Source of the DNA: Ditylenchus dipsaci | Lineage: Eukaryota > Nematoda > Chromadorea > Rhabditida > Anguinidae | Assembly (NCBI GenBank): GCA_004194705.1 | Contig: SADC01001132.1 | Location: 62,001-126,000, forward strand | Length of the DNA stretch: 64,000 bases | Reading direction: 5' to 3' | In this document: positions 22,689 to 33,541 of the stretch, piece after piece | How the letters are laid out: every line of letters begins with the position of its first letter | Numbering within the stretch: the stretch's first letter is position 1 | The notes under the pieces: model-generated | Told to the model about the DNA's origin: nothing | Seen by the model: the letters and a program-made list of their open reading frames with translations, nothing else | Database searches by the model: none | Program-made: the position numbers and the translations under genes

Positions 22689-22914
22689 CGTAAAAGATAT
22701 GTGCCTACGCGTTCAAAATTGGTGCTCGCAATCCAAAAAAAATTCTGAATAATTGAATTTCTGTACGATTTTTTTTAAAAACTTAGCTTCTAAAAAAGCA
22801 TACTCAAAATTAAATTCTTGTCGAAAAACCCGTGTAAGAATTCAATGATAAGGATAAAATTTAAAGTTAGCGGGCATCAATTTTGAACGCATGGACATGC
22901 CCCTTTTATAGAGA
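22689..22914. mobile_element. Hairpin MITE with GCGTTCAAAATTG arms
   Basis: The left arm CCTACGCGTTCAAAATTGGT and right arm ATCAATTTTGAACGCATGGA are inverted copies. The outer right end ACATGCCCCTTTTA resembles the TTAA-type MITE termini. About 225 bp. Confidence 0.5.
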
Positions 22915-22918
22915 AAAT

Positions 22919-23100
22919 TATTCAACTTTTGGTCAATTATGAAAAACATCAACTACAGCTAACACCACATAATCAACCTATGGTTGATTATGGTTAACTA
23001 TGAAACTAATTAGCTGTAATTGACTATAGAAAAAATTAACTATGATCAACCATAAATAATAATTAACTATGATCAACCATAAAAAATAATTAACTACGGC
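22919..23100. repeat. GGTTAACTATGA-type repeat array, left
   Basis: Irregular near-palindromic units such as GGTTGATTATGGTTAACTAT, AATTAGCTGTAATTGACTAT and AACTATGATCAACCATAA. A similar array lies on the other side of the MULE (24,700-25,090). Smaller copies are at 25,665-25,720 and 41,780-41,945, plus their palindrome and third-copy counterparts. Function unknown. Confidence 0.7.
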
Positions 23101-23538
23101 TCAAATTGTTTTACACCGCCAAAATATTCTTTTACACCGCCAAAATATTCTTTTACAATTCGTCTTTGATACCAACCGGGTGAGTGCAGCAGAGATACCC
23201 AGGATGCACGTGTGATTTCTTCAACTCATAGAACGATCCCCCATAGAACGATCTTTGTATCTAAAGATCACATCAGGTAACATTAACTGTTTCCTTCTCT
23301 TATACCTGTGCCAGCTATTGAACCTCCATCTCGGATTCTCCTCTGCGTTTTTTTCCCCTCAGCTCGGACCACATCTCCTCCAAATTGGCATGCGCAGGGC
23401 AATTGCTCGAAGGGACCAACCATATGTGCTCTTCTTTGTAGAATATGTGTATCACCGTGCGCCTCTCTCTTCTAAACTTCTCTAAACTTCTCTTTCCGAG
23501 GCTCCTAAAAGCAATGGTTTAAACGCCAACATTATGAT

Positions 23539-24535
23539 CTAGCATAAAGAGCCTACTTTGCGCTCAGGATTGGCGCTCCAATGATGAACTGCTTGCTCGA
23601 CGACTAGTATAAATCTTGACAAACCTAGAAGCTCCCGCTGCGTGTAGTCAGACTTGATCATCCTGTTAGTACCCTCCAGACCGTTGTTTGTGCTGATGGA
23701 GAACATCGCAAGCCCAGAAGCAGACCGATAATACCACCTATTGTAGCCCTCCTTATCTATCCACGAGCAGAAGAATGTTGTGCAGTCAGTGATGAGTCGC
23801 GTCTTTCCTATCCATTTTTTCCCCAAATGTTCACGCAGTGTCCGAGAGGCTAAACTTTCCAGTCAAAGACTCATTTTGCAAAGCATAATCAGGTATTACC
23901 GTATTTCCTGTAATAAGGTGGCATGCCGCCTTATTTTTCAAACCCCCGAAAATCCAAAAAATTTGAATTCAATCTCGAGATTTTTGGGTGCTCAACAAAA
24001 TCTAAAAATTGGAATCGGTAGAACTCGTGGGAGTTAAGAAAACGCAACAAACAGATAAGCAAAATATTACTCTGCTCCGAGATATAGATCCTCGAAGTTG
24101 GGGTGCCGCCTTATTAGAGGGTGCCGCCTTATTACAGGAAATACGGTAACTCCAGCGAATTCTGAAATTGATACGTCGTTCTTGATCTCATCAGTCGCGG
24201 CATGCAAGACGCTGGCTTTTGGCAGCTCCTTGTTAAAGTCCATCGTGACGTGAGCGTAGCTCATCCATCGAGACGCTTCACCAAACTCCTCCCGGCAGGC
24301 TAAAAGTTTATGAGCCTCAAGGAACTGAACATAAGCCATATGAACCAAAGTACCAGCAGTGACTTGTGGCGAACCATCAGCGACCAGCAGCTTCGGCATG
24401 TAAGCAACCTCTGAATCAGCATGCGTAATAGCTTTGAACAATCCCTTTTAGCTCCAAGTGTCTTCATGAGATGAAATTGCGGCGTAGGTCGGGAAAAATG
24501 TCTTGTCTGCGTCAGAAAAACCGGCAATTATCAGA
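23539..24535 (-). pseudogene. MULE transposase, N-terminally truncated and broken
   Basis: Reading right to left, the frame gives FSDADKTFFPTYAAISSHED, TWS then an in-frame TAA, then GLFKAITHADSEVAYM, PKLLVADGSPQVTAG (an ADG motif typical of the MULE_transposase domain), ASRWMSYAHVTMDF and DEIKNDVSISEFAGV. The MITE follows. After it come a stop/frameshift and then RTLREHLGKKWIGKTRLITD, FFCSWIDKEGYNRWYY and STNNGLEGTNRMIKSDYT (the C-terminal NNxLEGxNR motif). Two breaks, one MITE insertion and a missing N-terminus make it non-functional. Confidence 0.8.
23897..24148. mobile_element. TACCGTATT-type MITE, copy F, inserted in the MULE transposase
   Basis: Ends are TACCGTATTTCCTGTAATAA and TTATTACAGGAAATACGGTA, perfectly matched over 20 bp, with inner GGTGGCATGCCGCC and GGTGCCGCCTTATTAG. 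The interior shares GATTTTTGGGTGCTCAAC. It interrupts the transposase frame, so it arrived after the MULE. Confidence 0.85.
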
Positions 24536-24699
24536 TTCGACAACGACATTTAGCGCAATAAGAATATTTTGGCGGGAGAAAATCAAAATTTGGCGGTATA
24601 AACGAATAATTTGGCGGTGTAAAAGAATATTTTGCTCAAAATTTAAATTTGGCGGTGTAAAAAATTAATTTGGCGGTGTAAAATAATATTTTGGCGGCA

Positions 24700-25090
24700 C
24701 ATTTCACTTACAGCCATTAACTACATTTAACACTTCATACGGTTGATTATGGTTAACTATGAAACCAATTAACTGTAATTAGCTATCAAAAAAAAATTGA
24801 CTGTGGTCAACTATAAATAATAATTAACTACAGTCAACATTTCATACAGTTAATTATGGTTAGCTATGAAACCAATCAGCTGTAATTAACTATGGTCAAC
24901 CATACATAATAAATAATTACAGTTAACCCTTCATACGGTTGATTATGCTTAGCTATGAAACCAATTAGCTGTGATTAACTATCAAAAAAATTGACTGTGG
25001 TCAATTTTAAACAATAGTCGACTACAGTCAACAATTTCCACAGCTAATAATGGAGCGAAAAAAACAATAAGCTGTAATTTGCTATGCGAA
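24700..25090. repeat. GGTTAACTATGA-type repeat array, right
   Basis: Three to four irregular units of about 100 bp, for example TACGGTTGATTATGGTTAAC, ATGAAACCAATTAGCTGTGA and CTACAGTCAACA. Same family and mostly the same orientation as the left array. Confidence 0.7.
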
Positions 25091-25094
25091 AAGA

Positions 25095-27200
25095 TAGATT
25101 ATTGTGGTTATTAAAATATTATTAAAATTAATACTTACTAAAATATTATTGAAATACTATTCGACTTTGTTTAAAAAAACTTTTTATTCAACTAATTTTT
25201 GTGTATCTGGACATTTTCGAACATAGCGACGACTTGGACAAAGCTTTTTACCAACTCTACGCTTAGAAAAAACTATGTTAAAAAAATAGGAAACTTACCG
25301 ATCATTTGAGTAAGATGTTGTTGTTATTCGCCATGAATGTAATTTATTATTCGTCTGAATAAATTGAAAAGTCTCGATAACCTGCCACGCTAAGGCCGGT
25401 CCCCATGCTTGGCGGGTTTAACGAGAGTGTACTGTAGCTCCCTCAATTAAAATATGTTTTTAACACATGTTTTAGGTACCAAAGCACACAAAAAAGTATT
25501 TAAACCCACTTTTGTGAGGATTTGCTATAATATACTTCAGCCAAATTCTCGAATCAATCATTTTCGAATGAATTAGTGGGATATTATAAAATTAAATAGG
25601 CAGGCACTCATTTTAAACTCATCAATTTTTGAACTCTTGAACCCTTTAACGAAGAAAATTAAGTTACTATGGTCAACTATGAAAAATAATTAACTACAGT
25701 TAACACTACATATGGTTGATTATTATTTCTGTATTTCTATAATAAGAGCTCCTTCTCTAATTTAGCCCCCCCTCAAGAGAGGATCCGAAAAATTCGCCCC
25801 GCCTTTAATTTAGGCTACCCCCCTAAACCGAAAAAAAAAATTTTCGTAGTCATTTGGGCTATATAAGCAGTGAAGTTGATCATTTCATTCATCTCAGGTT
25901 TCGTGCTGTGGTGAGCGGTTGTGTTGGATCAGTTTTATGGTTAAATCAATAGAATTAGATGGCCTCAAGTATAGAATGCCCCCACGCAAAGTGCTCGGAT
26001 GAGAAGATAACCTGATATTCGTGTTTCTCGACCCCGATTTCATGTGAAAGCCGGCTGTTTTTTTGATTCTGAGAAAAAAATTTGAACCAAGACTCTCTTT
26101 GCCAAGCTCCGTTGACCAAAACAGAAAAAATACCTTAATATAAGGTCATTGGCCTTGTTCCCCAAGACAAAAAGTCAGAGTTTGTCAGAAAATTTTTTTC
26201 GGAAAAATCTTTTATGACTTTCGAAAATCGATCGTTTTTGGGGGTTTTCTTTGATTGAATTGATTAATATTTTCTGAATTTTTTTCACAGCTGTCAAGTC
26301 TTTATGAACTCAAATGTAGCCAAGCTTTAGGCTTTCATTTGAACTATCAAACAGAGAGAAAAGTAATATTCAGTTAAAGTTACAAATCAAAAAACATCTA
26401 ACGATGTCCAATTCTATGCCATCCCATACAAGGCTGTTATTTCTATGAAATTCCAAAATTAAGGCACACTTAAAAGTAACTGTAATTTCAAGTAACTGTT
26501 TTTAGAGTTTGGTTGGGTTGGGTTGGTTTGATACAACAATTTTATATACACTTTTATTATTAGATCAAATACGAATACCTGAAAAATAAAAACAAAATTA
26601 AATTGTTGTCAAAACAAGGCAAAAGATCAAAACAAGGCAAGTTAGATCAGTGGAAATAAAAAAATTCTAAGCTTGTTCATTTGGCCTTCTTTACGTCATC
26701 CTTCCAGAATTTATAGTCCTCATCTGTCAATTCCTAAAATACTTATTATATGTTTAATGCCGAAAAAAGATCTAAAGGCTATCTGTTTAACATGTAACGT
26801 CTCTACACCTCCAACGATTAGGCTTGAACCCTTCTGGCATCCCTCTAACCACTAAACGACACTTAAAGGATCCTGATTCTTCAACGGCAATTATTGATGT
26901 TTGAATTCCCGGGACAAAAAAAATTAAAAATGATTATCACATAATTCGCGCGAAATATTTTTAAAACGCAAACAATTATTTTCGGCAATCATTTTTGTGT
27001 TGCATTTTTAGTCGAGTCCGCCGCACTTTGTGGTCACACATGTGGTCTTTGTGCATAGCTAGATTTATGTTTCAAAAAAAGAAGAAGCCAAGTTATTGTC
27101 TAGAAACTTGGTAGATAAGCTTTTATCGATTATCTTCCGTCTTTTTCTTTGTGTGGTTTCTGCGTTTTTCAGGTTCACCTTAATTTTTTAGTAAATAAAA
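25095..27200. other. Gene-free interval
   Basis: No exon with family resemblance. It holds a short GGTTAAC-type fragment (25,660-25,725), a CCAAGACAAAAAGTC fragment of the dispersed GGTCC repeat (26,100-26,200) and a tRNA-like A-box/B-box string at about 26,795-26,870 on the minus strand (see rejected items). The rest shows no visible structure. Confidence 0.5.
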
Positions 27201-27202
27201 GA

Positions 27203-27289
27203 ATATATGTAAGCTCGAATAAACATACTGGGTGCATTTTATGACGTCTTTGTACCCAGTTTGTTTATTCGAGCTTACATATATTCTTC
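27203..27289. repeat. Strong single hairpin
   Basis: The left arm AATATATGTAAGCTCGAATA AACATACTGGGTGCA pairs with the right arm, whose sequence ends TATTCGAGCTTACATATATT, around a loop of roughly 14 bases. The stem is about 35 bp with few mismatches. It could be a small MITE or a structured RNA; no gene is adjacent. Confidence 0.75.
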
Positions 27290-28135
27290 AATTTTTTGAC
27301 GTTACACGACCTTACAAATAAAAGCCTTGAATCTCAAGTATCCAAAAAAATAAATTTGTCGCTTCAGCTTCAAAAATCTTGAAAAAGATCTGAAATCGAG
27401 AAAACAACTTTGGGTACATTTTCCGACTTTTGTGGGACGGATAATCCATCAATCCTCTAAGCATTCGATAAATGGAGAGCCAACTGTATTGGGATTCATA
27501 ATATACAAATAAAGATATTTTGCTAAATTTACCGGTAGATCAACAGCAAATTTTCCTTCCACATAATCGTCTGGATCTTCTCAATGTAAGGAAACATTTC
27601 CTGAAGCTCTTTGTAGTATTCTAAAAAAAAATTCTGTTAAAGAATGCTGTTTTTACCATGTGGTTAAAGGTCATGGTTTTTGCGAGTAACAGCATGACCA
27701 AAATTTGAATTGCCGGCGAACAGTTCTCTTTTGTATATTACCCACTCAAATAAATCTTAAATTATCTCATTAAAGCCCATGGGTTTATATTTTTGACTCT
27801 CGTGGGGCAGTGGCTTACATTAGTAGTTGTGATTATATATTTTTACCTTAAAGGGCATGTTCGTGCGCGATGAAACACAATTTTCAAAAAGAAAAAGGCG
27901 CGAACCAGGCGTGAAAACCGAAATCGATGGATAACCAACCGGAAGCAGTTACCCGAACAAACAGCCGAACAAAAGGCTCGGCGAATTCAGAACTCAGAGC
28001 ACGAGACACTCCGAAGAGGTCCAGCTCAGTTTCAACCTCAGTACCCGACCCGGCTGAGTGATAGGGGTTAACTTGAGTACTCATGCCTTTCGCTGCACAC
28101 ACAATTGCTGGGTTGACGAAATTCAAATTCATATA

Positions 28136-29319
28136 CAGTCAACTCTCGATGCAGTGTAGGCTGGGGGACCAGAAAAAATATACACTATATCGAGGGTTAC
28201 ACTATACCGAGGGTACACTATATCGAGATTTTTAAACCAAATTGTTTAAAAATCTACACTATATTGAGATTTTACCACTTTTGAAAACCACTTGTATTCA
28301 AACATCGCGATAACACATAAATTCAAAATTAAATCAACAAACACATTTCAAAGGTTAAACGGAAAGAAACTAGTAATTTTTGCTGGTTCTGCTTGTTTTG
28401 TTGCTCTTCGTAGAAGTAGTCATCCATTGCATCGGTGTGGCGGAGCATGGCAGGATCCCCAGAATTTTCTTCCACATATTGACGGGCGATTGCAAAGGCA
28501 CGCTGCGCTTCAAGACGGCTGATCGGAGGCTTCTCCACTTGCACTTCCTCAATTTCCTCTTCTTCGCTTTCCGCTTCGGTTCTTGTGACATCCTCCACGA
28601 TTTCAGCCAATGTCAAAGCTCCACCTAGAAGTATCTATGTAAGACAAAATCAACAATTAGTTAAAAACCTACAAGTCTCCACTAAATCGTCGACGTTCAT
28701 TAAGTCCTCCATTGAATTCCCCGCTTCGATCCCTCCGATGATTTGCAACTCGTTCCAGGCATTGAAGAATTCTTCATTCTGCTTCTCGGCCCTTTCATCT
28801 CTATCGGATTCTATTAACAAATGTTCCTCTTCATTTGTTGGGTCCTGAATTGTAACGTGAGCAAAGTATTGAAGCAAATTTTTTTACCTTGTGAATGAAA
28901 TTGGCGTGTCGGAAGCAGTTTCTGATCGTCTCGTCAGTGACTTGTCCCCAGGCTCGACGAAGCAAATAAAGTGAATCAAGGAGTAAGACCTTGTAATTGT
29001 TCCCGGCTTCAATTTCACTGATACGGACACGAAGGAGTAGCTTGCGGTACACAATCGGAAACAAAAATTTACGCTCCAAGAAAACACATTTTAGAAAATT
29101 TTTTCTTCAAAAATTAGAATATACATTATATCGAGGTTTTTTTTATTAATCGGGACCAGGAAAAATATACACTATATCGAGGGTTACACTGTATCGAGGT
29201 ACACTATATCGAGGGTATAGTCTAAGCCATTTTAGTGCAAACAAACCAAACGCGAAAAATATATACACTATATCGAGATCTACACTATATCGAGGGTACA
29301 CTGTATCGAGAGTTGACTG
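28136..29319 (-). mobile_element. Tigger-like (pogo superfamily) transposon, internally deleted
   Basis: The termini are TA-CAGTCAACTCTCGATG and TATCGAGAGTTGACTG-TA, so the TA target duplication is present. Subterminal copies of ACACTATATCGAGGGT occur at both ends. It is 1.18 kb and encodes only the C-terminal transposase part on the minus strand (28,329-29,087). The DNA-binding and DDE domains are absent. Confidence 0.85.
28329..29087 (-). CDS. Tigger/CENP-B-type transposase C-terminal region, open across two small introns
   Basis: Exon blocks are 29087-28888, 28844-28673 and 28624-28329. The first block reads YRKLLLRVRISEIEAG, NNYKVLLLDSLYLLRRAWGQ and VTDETIRNCFRHANFIHK, the region following the DDE domain in Tigger/jerky-type proteins. 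A 43-bp GT-AG intron leads to DPTNEEEHLLIESDRDERAE. A second intron of 48 bp leads to TLAEIVEDVTRTEAES, LEAQRAFAIARQYVEEN and DPAMLRHTDAMDDYF. No stop interrupts the inferred spliced frame. Without the catalytic domain it cannot act as a transposase. Whether it is expressed is unknown; the in-frame start at 29,087 is only a convenient ATG. Confidence 0.7.
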
Positions 29320-29412
29320 TACAAAATTTAAATCTTTTTCAAATCTCTGGCACGCCTGGTTCGCGCCTTTTCTATTTTAAAATTGTGTTTCATCACGCAC
29401 GAACATGCCCCT

Positions 29413-29865
29413 TTAAGGAAACTTGCGATCGAAAGCTCTAAAATTATTTGAGGACCCCTCGAATGTAGCTCTGCTCCGGCGCATCTGAACCCTCGCAAGG
29501 AACTTCAATTGTGTGCACATCCCAATATGAATATTTTGAACACTCAGGTTCGAATCCGCATATCCTTTTTTGAACTCTACTTTCCAGGAAGTTCACTCAC
29601 TTATAGGGCTGAAAACTATCAAGAAATCGATTGCAATAATTTCCAGCACTGCTTTGCTATTACCAACTGCCTAAATTTTGTGATTTCATGCCAATGACCA
29701 CCAAAATAAAAGGAAACTGGCTAAAATGACGCTTAATTAGTTTTATATAGCCTGAATCACTACAAATTTTATTTATTTGTGGACGCGTTCAGTAACTATT
29801 TAAAGTCAAAATTTAACAAGAAACCAGATAAAAAGTTCTCCACACCATAATCACCTCATAAAAAT
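29413..29865. other. Gene-free interval
   Basis: No recognisable exon, repeat or hairpin seen. Confidence 0.45.
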
Positions 29866-29867
29866 AG

Positions 29868-30064
29868 CTAACTGGCGAAGGCTTGACCAGAGAAATAATG
29901 AAAGAGTACTATTGAGGAGTAAGATTTCAGTATTATTTTGGCACTGTCAGTTCCAAACATAATACTGGGAAGTTCTGGGATAGCCCTTGGTAGGATGGCA
30001 AGGAATTGGGTTTTGTTGGATGTTTTTCGAATTTCATTTGTAACTCTAGTTTGTTTTTTCAAAA
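29868..30064 (-). CDS. Possible third exon of the 30.3-kb gene, doubtful
   Basis: The frame contains QFLAILPRAIPELPSIMFGT and SAKIILKSYSSIVLFHYF, then a stop. An AAATCTGAG|TT junction would keep the phase left by the exon at 30,279-30,335, but that acceptor is poor compared with the TTTTCAG sites used elsewhere. No domain recognised. Confidence 0.25.
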
Positions 30065-30278
30065 CTCAGATTTTTGGCTACATTTCGGTATATGAAACGT
30101 GTGAGTTGTAATCAGTCGAAGAAAAACCCCCAAAACGATCGATTTCGTAAATTTAGCACTTTTATGCCTATAAATCAACTAAAAATAAAATAAGATAAAA
30201 CAACAAAAAATATAAAACATACAACGTTAATCAGAGCAAATTAAAATTCGCAAATTTTTTGAATTGACCATCACTTAC

Positions 30279-30704
30279 CTACAAAAGATATATTGGGCCT
30301 ACAATCTTCAGGCTTTGGACCAGGCTGATCTTTTCCTGAAATCACCGAATTTTAAGTAATTTTTTTGGTTATGGGTAAAAACAGCGCCAGAAAAAACATT
30401 GCAAAATCGAATATTTGAATTTTCATAAAATTTCATAGTTCTTTTTGGTGCCTATTTTACTCACGAGGAAACTTTTACCGGTGTAGCAGCCTTCCTCTTC
30501 TACGGGCAATGGACCACATATGCTTTCCATCTTTTGTATGATGAGCAACTCAGCATAAGTTTCCACTTTTGTATCAAAGTTGTTCTTGTCCACGATGCAA
30601 TCTCGTCCTAATGCCTTTAATTTTGCCTGAAGTTCTTCGCAAGACCAGTCCTTGGCTTTAGCTTCGCACTCATCGTATATTCTTAACTTCTCAGATGGCT
30701 CCAT
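30279..30704 (-). CDS. Unrecognised protein, first two exons, next to the palindrome edge
   Basis: Exon 1 is 30704-30479 and exon 2 is 30335-30279. Donor ACCG|GTAAAAG, acceptor ATTTCAG|GA, next donor GTAG|GTAAGTG; phases agree (1/1). The product begins MEPSEKLRIYDECEAKAKDW, then SCEELQAKLKALGRDC, TYAELLIIQKMESICGPLP, EEGCYTGKDQPGPKPED and CRPNISFVG. It is charged, helix-prone and cysteine-containing, with no signal peptide. The EELQAKLKALG stretch faintly recalls a SAP motif, but I do not claim it. An acceptor-like TTTTTCAG lies 8 nt upstream of the ATG, and the palindrome boundary (30,722) falls about 10 bp beyond that. Confidence 0.6.
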
Positions 30705-30759
30705 CAGAAAAGCTGAAAAATTATCGATTTATATAAATAGAAGATTTTTTCTCACAGCC

Positions 30760-30967
30760 AGCGTTATCGGGAGGGCGACGATTCGTATTCGCAGAATTCG
30801 TATTCGGCTTTTTCGGCAGAATACGAGTTATTCTAACTAAATTAGGTTATTATCCGCTATTTTCAGTTATAAGCTGTTATCGGTAACCCGAATACGAATC
30901 TGGCCGGATACGAAAAAAGCCGAATACGAATTCTGCGAATACAAATCGTCCCCTCCCGCGTTATCAT
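30760..30967. mobile_element. Hairpin MITE at the outer end of arm 1
   Basis: Inverted arms CGATTCGTATTCGCAGAATT CGTATTCGGC and GCCGAATACGAATTCTGCGA around TTATCCGCTATTTTCAG. About 200 bp. Its mirror copy lies at about 55,280-55,485 in arm 2. Confidence 0.75.
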
Positions 30968-31237
30968 GTATTAAAAATCGAATATTTGACGGTACTGATG
31001 TACCTGGGGGCCCCTTTTTGGTTAACTGTAAAGAGTGTTCAAACGTCTTCTACGTGATTTTTCATGCGCTATAAACGAAAAAAAAAAAGTGGTTTTCTAA
31101 CAATTTCCGCACTAAGAAGTTGGGATTTCAAAAAGAAATTGAGTACCAAAAGTTCACTAACTGCCTTGGTCCCCAAAGGTAAAATATCATGTTAAGGTAT
31201 CTTTTTATCAAGGTATCCTTAATAAAAAGGTAAGGTA

Positions 31238-31612
31238 TTAAGGTACTGGAGCTAGACAAAAAGAGTCGCTTTATGCATTTTTGATTGAGAGTGTTTCTCG
31301 GAATCATGTCTAAGGTAAGTGAGTGCGCGCATCTCTAACTCCCCTTTGAGGGCGCAGGGGGCTTGTGGGCTTGGAGTTGAGATGCGCATACCCATACTTG
31401 CACGGGCGCCGGCGCTGATACCCGGCGCCCAGCGCCGTTTTTTAAAACAAAGACCGGCGCCCTGGTCGGCGCCCGGCGCCGATTTTTTTGACCGTGCAAG
31501 TATGCGCACACCCACATACCTTAGACCCAAATCACTCGAAAGTGACATTGAATGCATAAAAACTGTATGCATACCAGAGTTTTTTTATGCGGTGAGCCCC
31601 AGCTAACAAAAC
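31238..31612. mobile_element. CTACCGCATAAA-family hairpin with a nested GC-rich hairpin (arm 1)
   Basis: Stem GTCTAAGGTAAGTGAGTGCG ... CACATACCTTAGAC. Inside the stem sits a second palindrome bounded by ATACTTGCACGG and CCGTGCAAGTAT and built of GGCGCCGGCGCTGATACCCG and CGGCGCCCGGCGCCG. The host stem sequence is split around it, so the GC-rich hairpin is a later insertion. Mirror copy at about 54,632-55,006. Confidence 0.75.
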
Positions 31613-32499
31613 TATGTTCAAATTTTATCTTTTTTGGTATTTTCAAATATATGCAGGCACCCATTTTGGTTCAAAAATCTAGCTTATCTTTATCTAGCTT
31701 GGGGGACCAATGCGATTGGTCAACTTATGGTTACTAAAAATTTTTTGAAATCTTAACTTTTTAGTAGTAAAAACGTTGGGAAACAATTTTTTTATCGTTT
31801 CTAGCGTATAAAAATCACTTAGAACACGTTTAAACACCATCCACAGTTGATCGAAAAGGCCCAGCTCCATCGCCCCCCCCCAGGTACATAAGTGCCTATT
31901 TGACTCTATATTAATTATGCAGACTAGCGGATTTCCTGGCATTCCTTAGTCGCATTTGACGCCATTTAAAAATTGTTCGAAATTTCCATACCGGCTTCTT
32001 TAAAAGTTTTTTGAAGATTTGAATTTTGCACTAAAATCTGCTGACCTCACTTCCAGGCCTTAGCTTGTTTAGTGAGAAAAATTTTGCTGGGTGTCTTCGT
32101 TGGCCAACCAAAGCTTTCGGCGTGTCAAACATGCTTAAAAGCGAAACCAATACTTTTTGTTTGACAATGTGGATTTTTCCAATTTTCGAACTTTTTTAAA
32201 ATTTTGCCTGTGACAACAGTTTGCAAATTCGGCCTCACCACGAAATTCCGCGTCAAAAAAAACAAGATTTATTGGAACTTGTTGGGTTGGGGAGGGGTAT
32301 TTTTTTTCACTTTTTTAAAAATAGTGTTAAAACGACTCCTGAGTGATTTCATATGCTTCAACGATAAAAAAAGCTATTTTCTAAGATTTTCCCACACAAA
32401 AAAGGAATTTAAAAAAAAATTCTGACCGAAACTTGACTTTTTGCCATGTGGGACCAAAGCTAATTACCTTGTATTAAGGTATTCTACCCCGTTTTGGTC

Positions 32500-32697
32500 A
32501 CTGGAGCTGGGCAAAAAGAGCTTCTAAACGCATTTTTGATAAAAAAAAAAGTCTAGCTAGGAATCATGTCTAAAGTAAGTGAGATGCGCACACCCACATA
32601 CCTTAGACACAAATCACTCGAAAGTGACTCTGAATGCAAAATGTATGCATACCATAGTTTCTTTATGCGATAGGCCTCAGTTAACAACATTATGTTC
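32500..32697. mobile_element. CTACCGCATAAA-family hairpin, short copy (arm 1)
   Basis: It begins CACTGGAGCTGGGCAAAAAG. The stem has lost most of its inner part (GTCTAAAGTAAGTGAGATGC directly joined to GCACACCCACATACC). It ends near GCGATAGGCCTCAG. Mirror copy at about 53,546-53,743. Confidence 0.65.
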
Positions 32698-33340
32698 ACA
32701 TCCTATCTTTTTAGGGTATGCAGATACCCTTTCAGATCGGATTGCCTTGGGGGACCAGGGTAAAAAGTCGAGAAATGTCAAAAGTGGAATAATGTCAGAA
32801 AATAACTTTTTATCTTTTCAGTCGTTCAAACACTGTTTAAAAAAAATTGAAAAAACTTGCCAACACCGCACCCACATACCAACCCAACGAGTGCCTATCT
32901 ATGGTCATTCAAAACAATCACTAATATATGACTCTTAACGTACTAACATTAGTATCAATAAAGTTTCAGTTTAAACTTTCCAATTTAATTATTCACGAAA
33001 TGTTATTTAGTTTATTAAAACAAATAAAATTGTACATTCATATATTACTTTTAACAAGTAAAAAAGATTATACATATATATATTAACATACACCTTTACA
33101 AACACAGATTTTAATAAGGTTCACACATATTTCAAATTTCTTAAAAAATCTTTTCAAAATAACTTTGTGGCATTTTGTTCTTGTGACAATTTAACTATTT
33201 CGTTATTCAAACTATATTTTTTGAGCATTAGAATGGCCAAACTTTAAACAATTCCAATTTGAAAAAGTTTAGTTTATGTGAAACCTATTCTAAGCTATTT
33301 TAACGCTTTTCCTAAGTTAAATGTTACAACTAAATTCAAC

Positions 33341-33541
33341 TTAATGAGCTCCAAATCTTGGCTGTACTTTTGGGCGGTTGGATGAATGATTGAAAACTCG
33401 GACTAATGACATAACTTTGGACTTCTTGATACTTCTTTCAGCATTAGCGTCGTGTGCTACAATAAGTGCTATGCAGGCATACTTTCTATAGATCTTTTTT
33501 GCTTCTTCACTTTCTTTGAGCGTCACAAAATAGTCATAAAC
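33341..33541 (-). CDS. Terminal exon with hAT-like C-terminal motif (arm 1 copy)
   Basis: Mirror copy of 52,701-52,901, described there. The frame is identical in both arms. Confidence 0.5.
   Translation of the reverse strand, partial: VYDYFVTLKESEEAKKIYRKYACIALIVAHDANAERSIKKSKVMSLVRVFNHSSNRPKVQPRFGAH

Larger units (their letters stand above)
23110..24700. mobile_element. Decayed MULE element with tandem-array ends
   Basis: The left end has tandem copies of TTTTACACCGCCAAAATATT (23,110-23,155). The right end (24,557-24,700) has five to six diverged copies of the same unit in inverted orientation (GAATATTTTGGCGG, ATTTGGCGGTGTAAAA). Between them lies a minus-strand MULE transposase remnant, itself split by a TACCGTATT MITE (23,897-24,148). 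Tandem-array termini are seen in some Mutator-like elements (family knowledge). No clear target duplication was identified. Confidence 0.7.
27852..29412. mobile_element. TTAA-flanked MITE split by a Tigger insertion
   Basis: The outer ends are TTAA-AGGGCATGTTCGTGCGCG and GCACGAACATGCCCCT-TTAA, followed inward by ATGAAACACAATTTT / AAAATTGTGTTTCAT and GGCGCGAACCAGGCGTG / CACGCCTGGTTCGCGCC. About 65 bp of terminal inverted repeat is visible. The element is interrupted at 28,134 by the Tigger element. Same family as 11,205-11,445. Confidence 0.8.

Noticed and set aside
26795..26870. tRNA-like string on the minus strand with A-box TTTAGTGGTTAGAGG and B-box GGGTTCAAGCC
   Set aside because: The boxes are too close together for a full anticodon arm and the T stem does not pair; at most a tRNA-derived SINE scrap.
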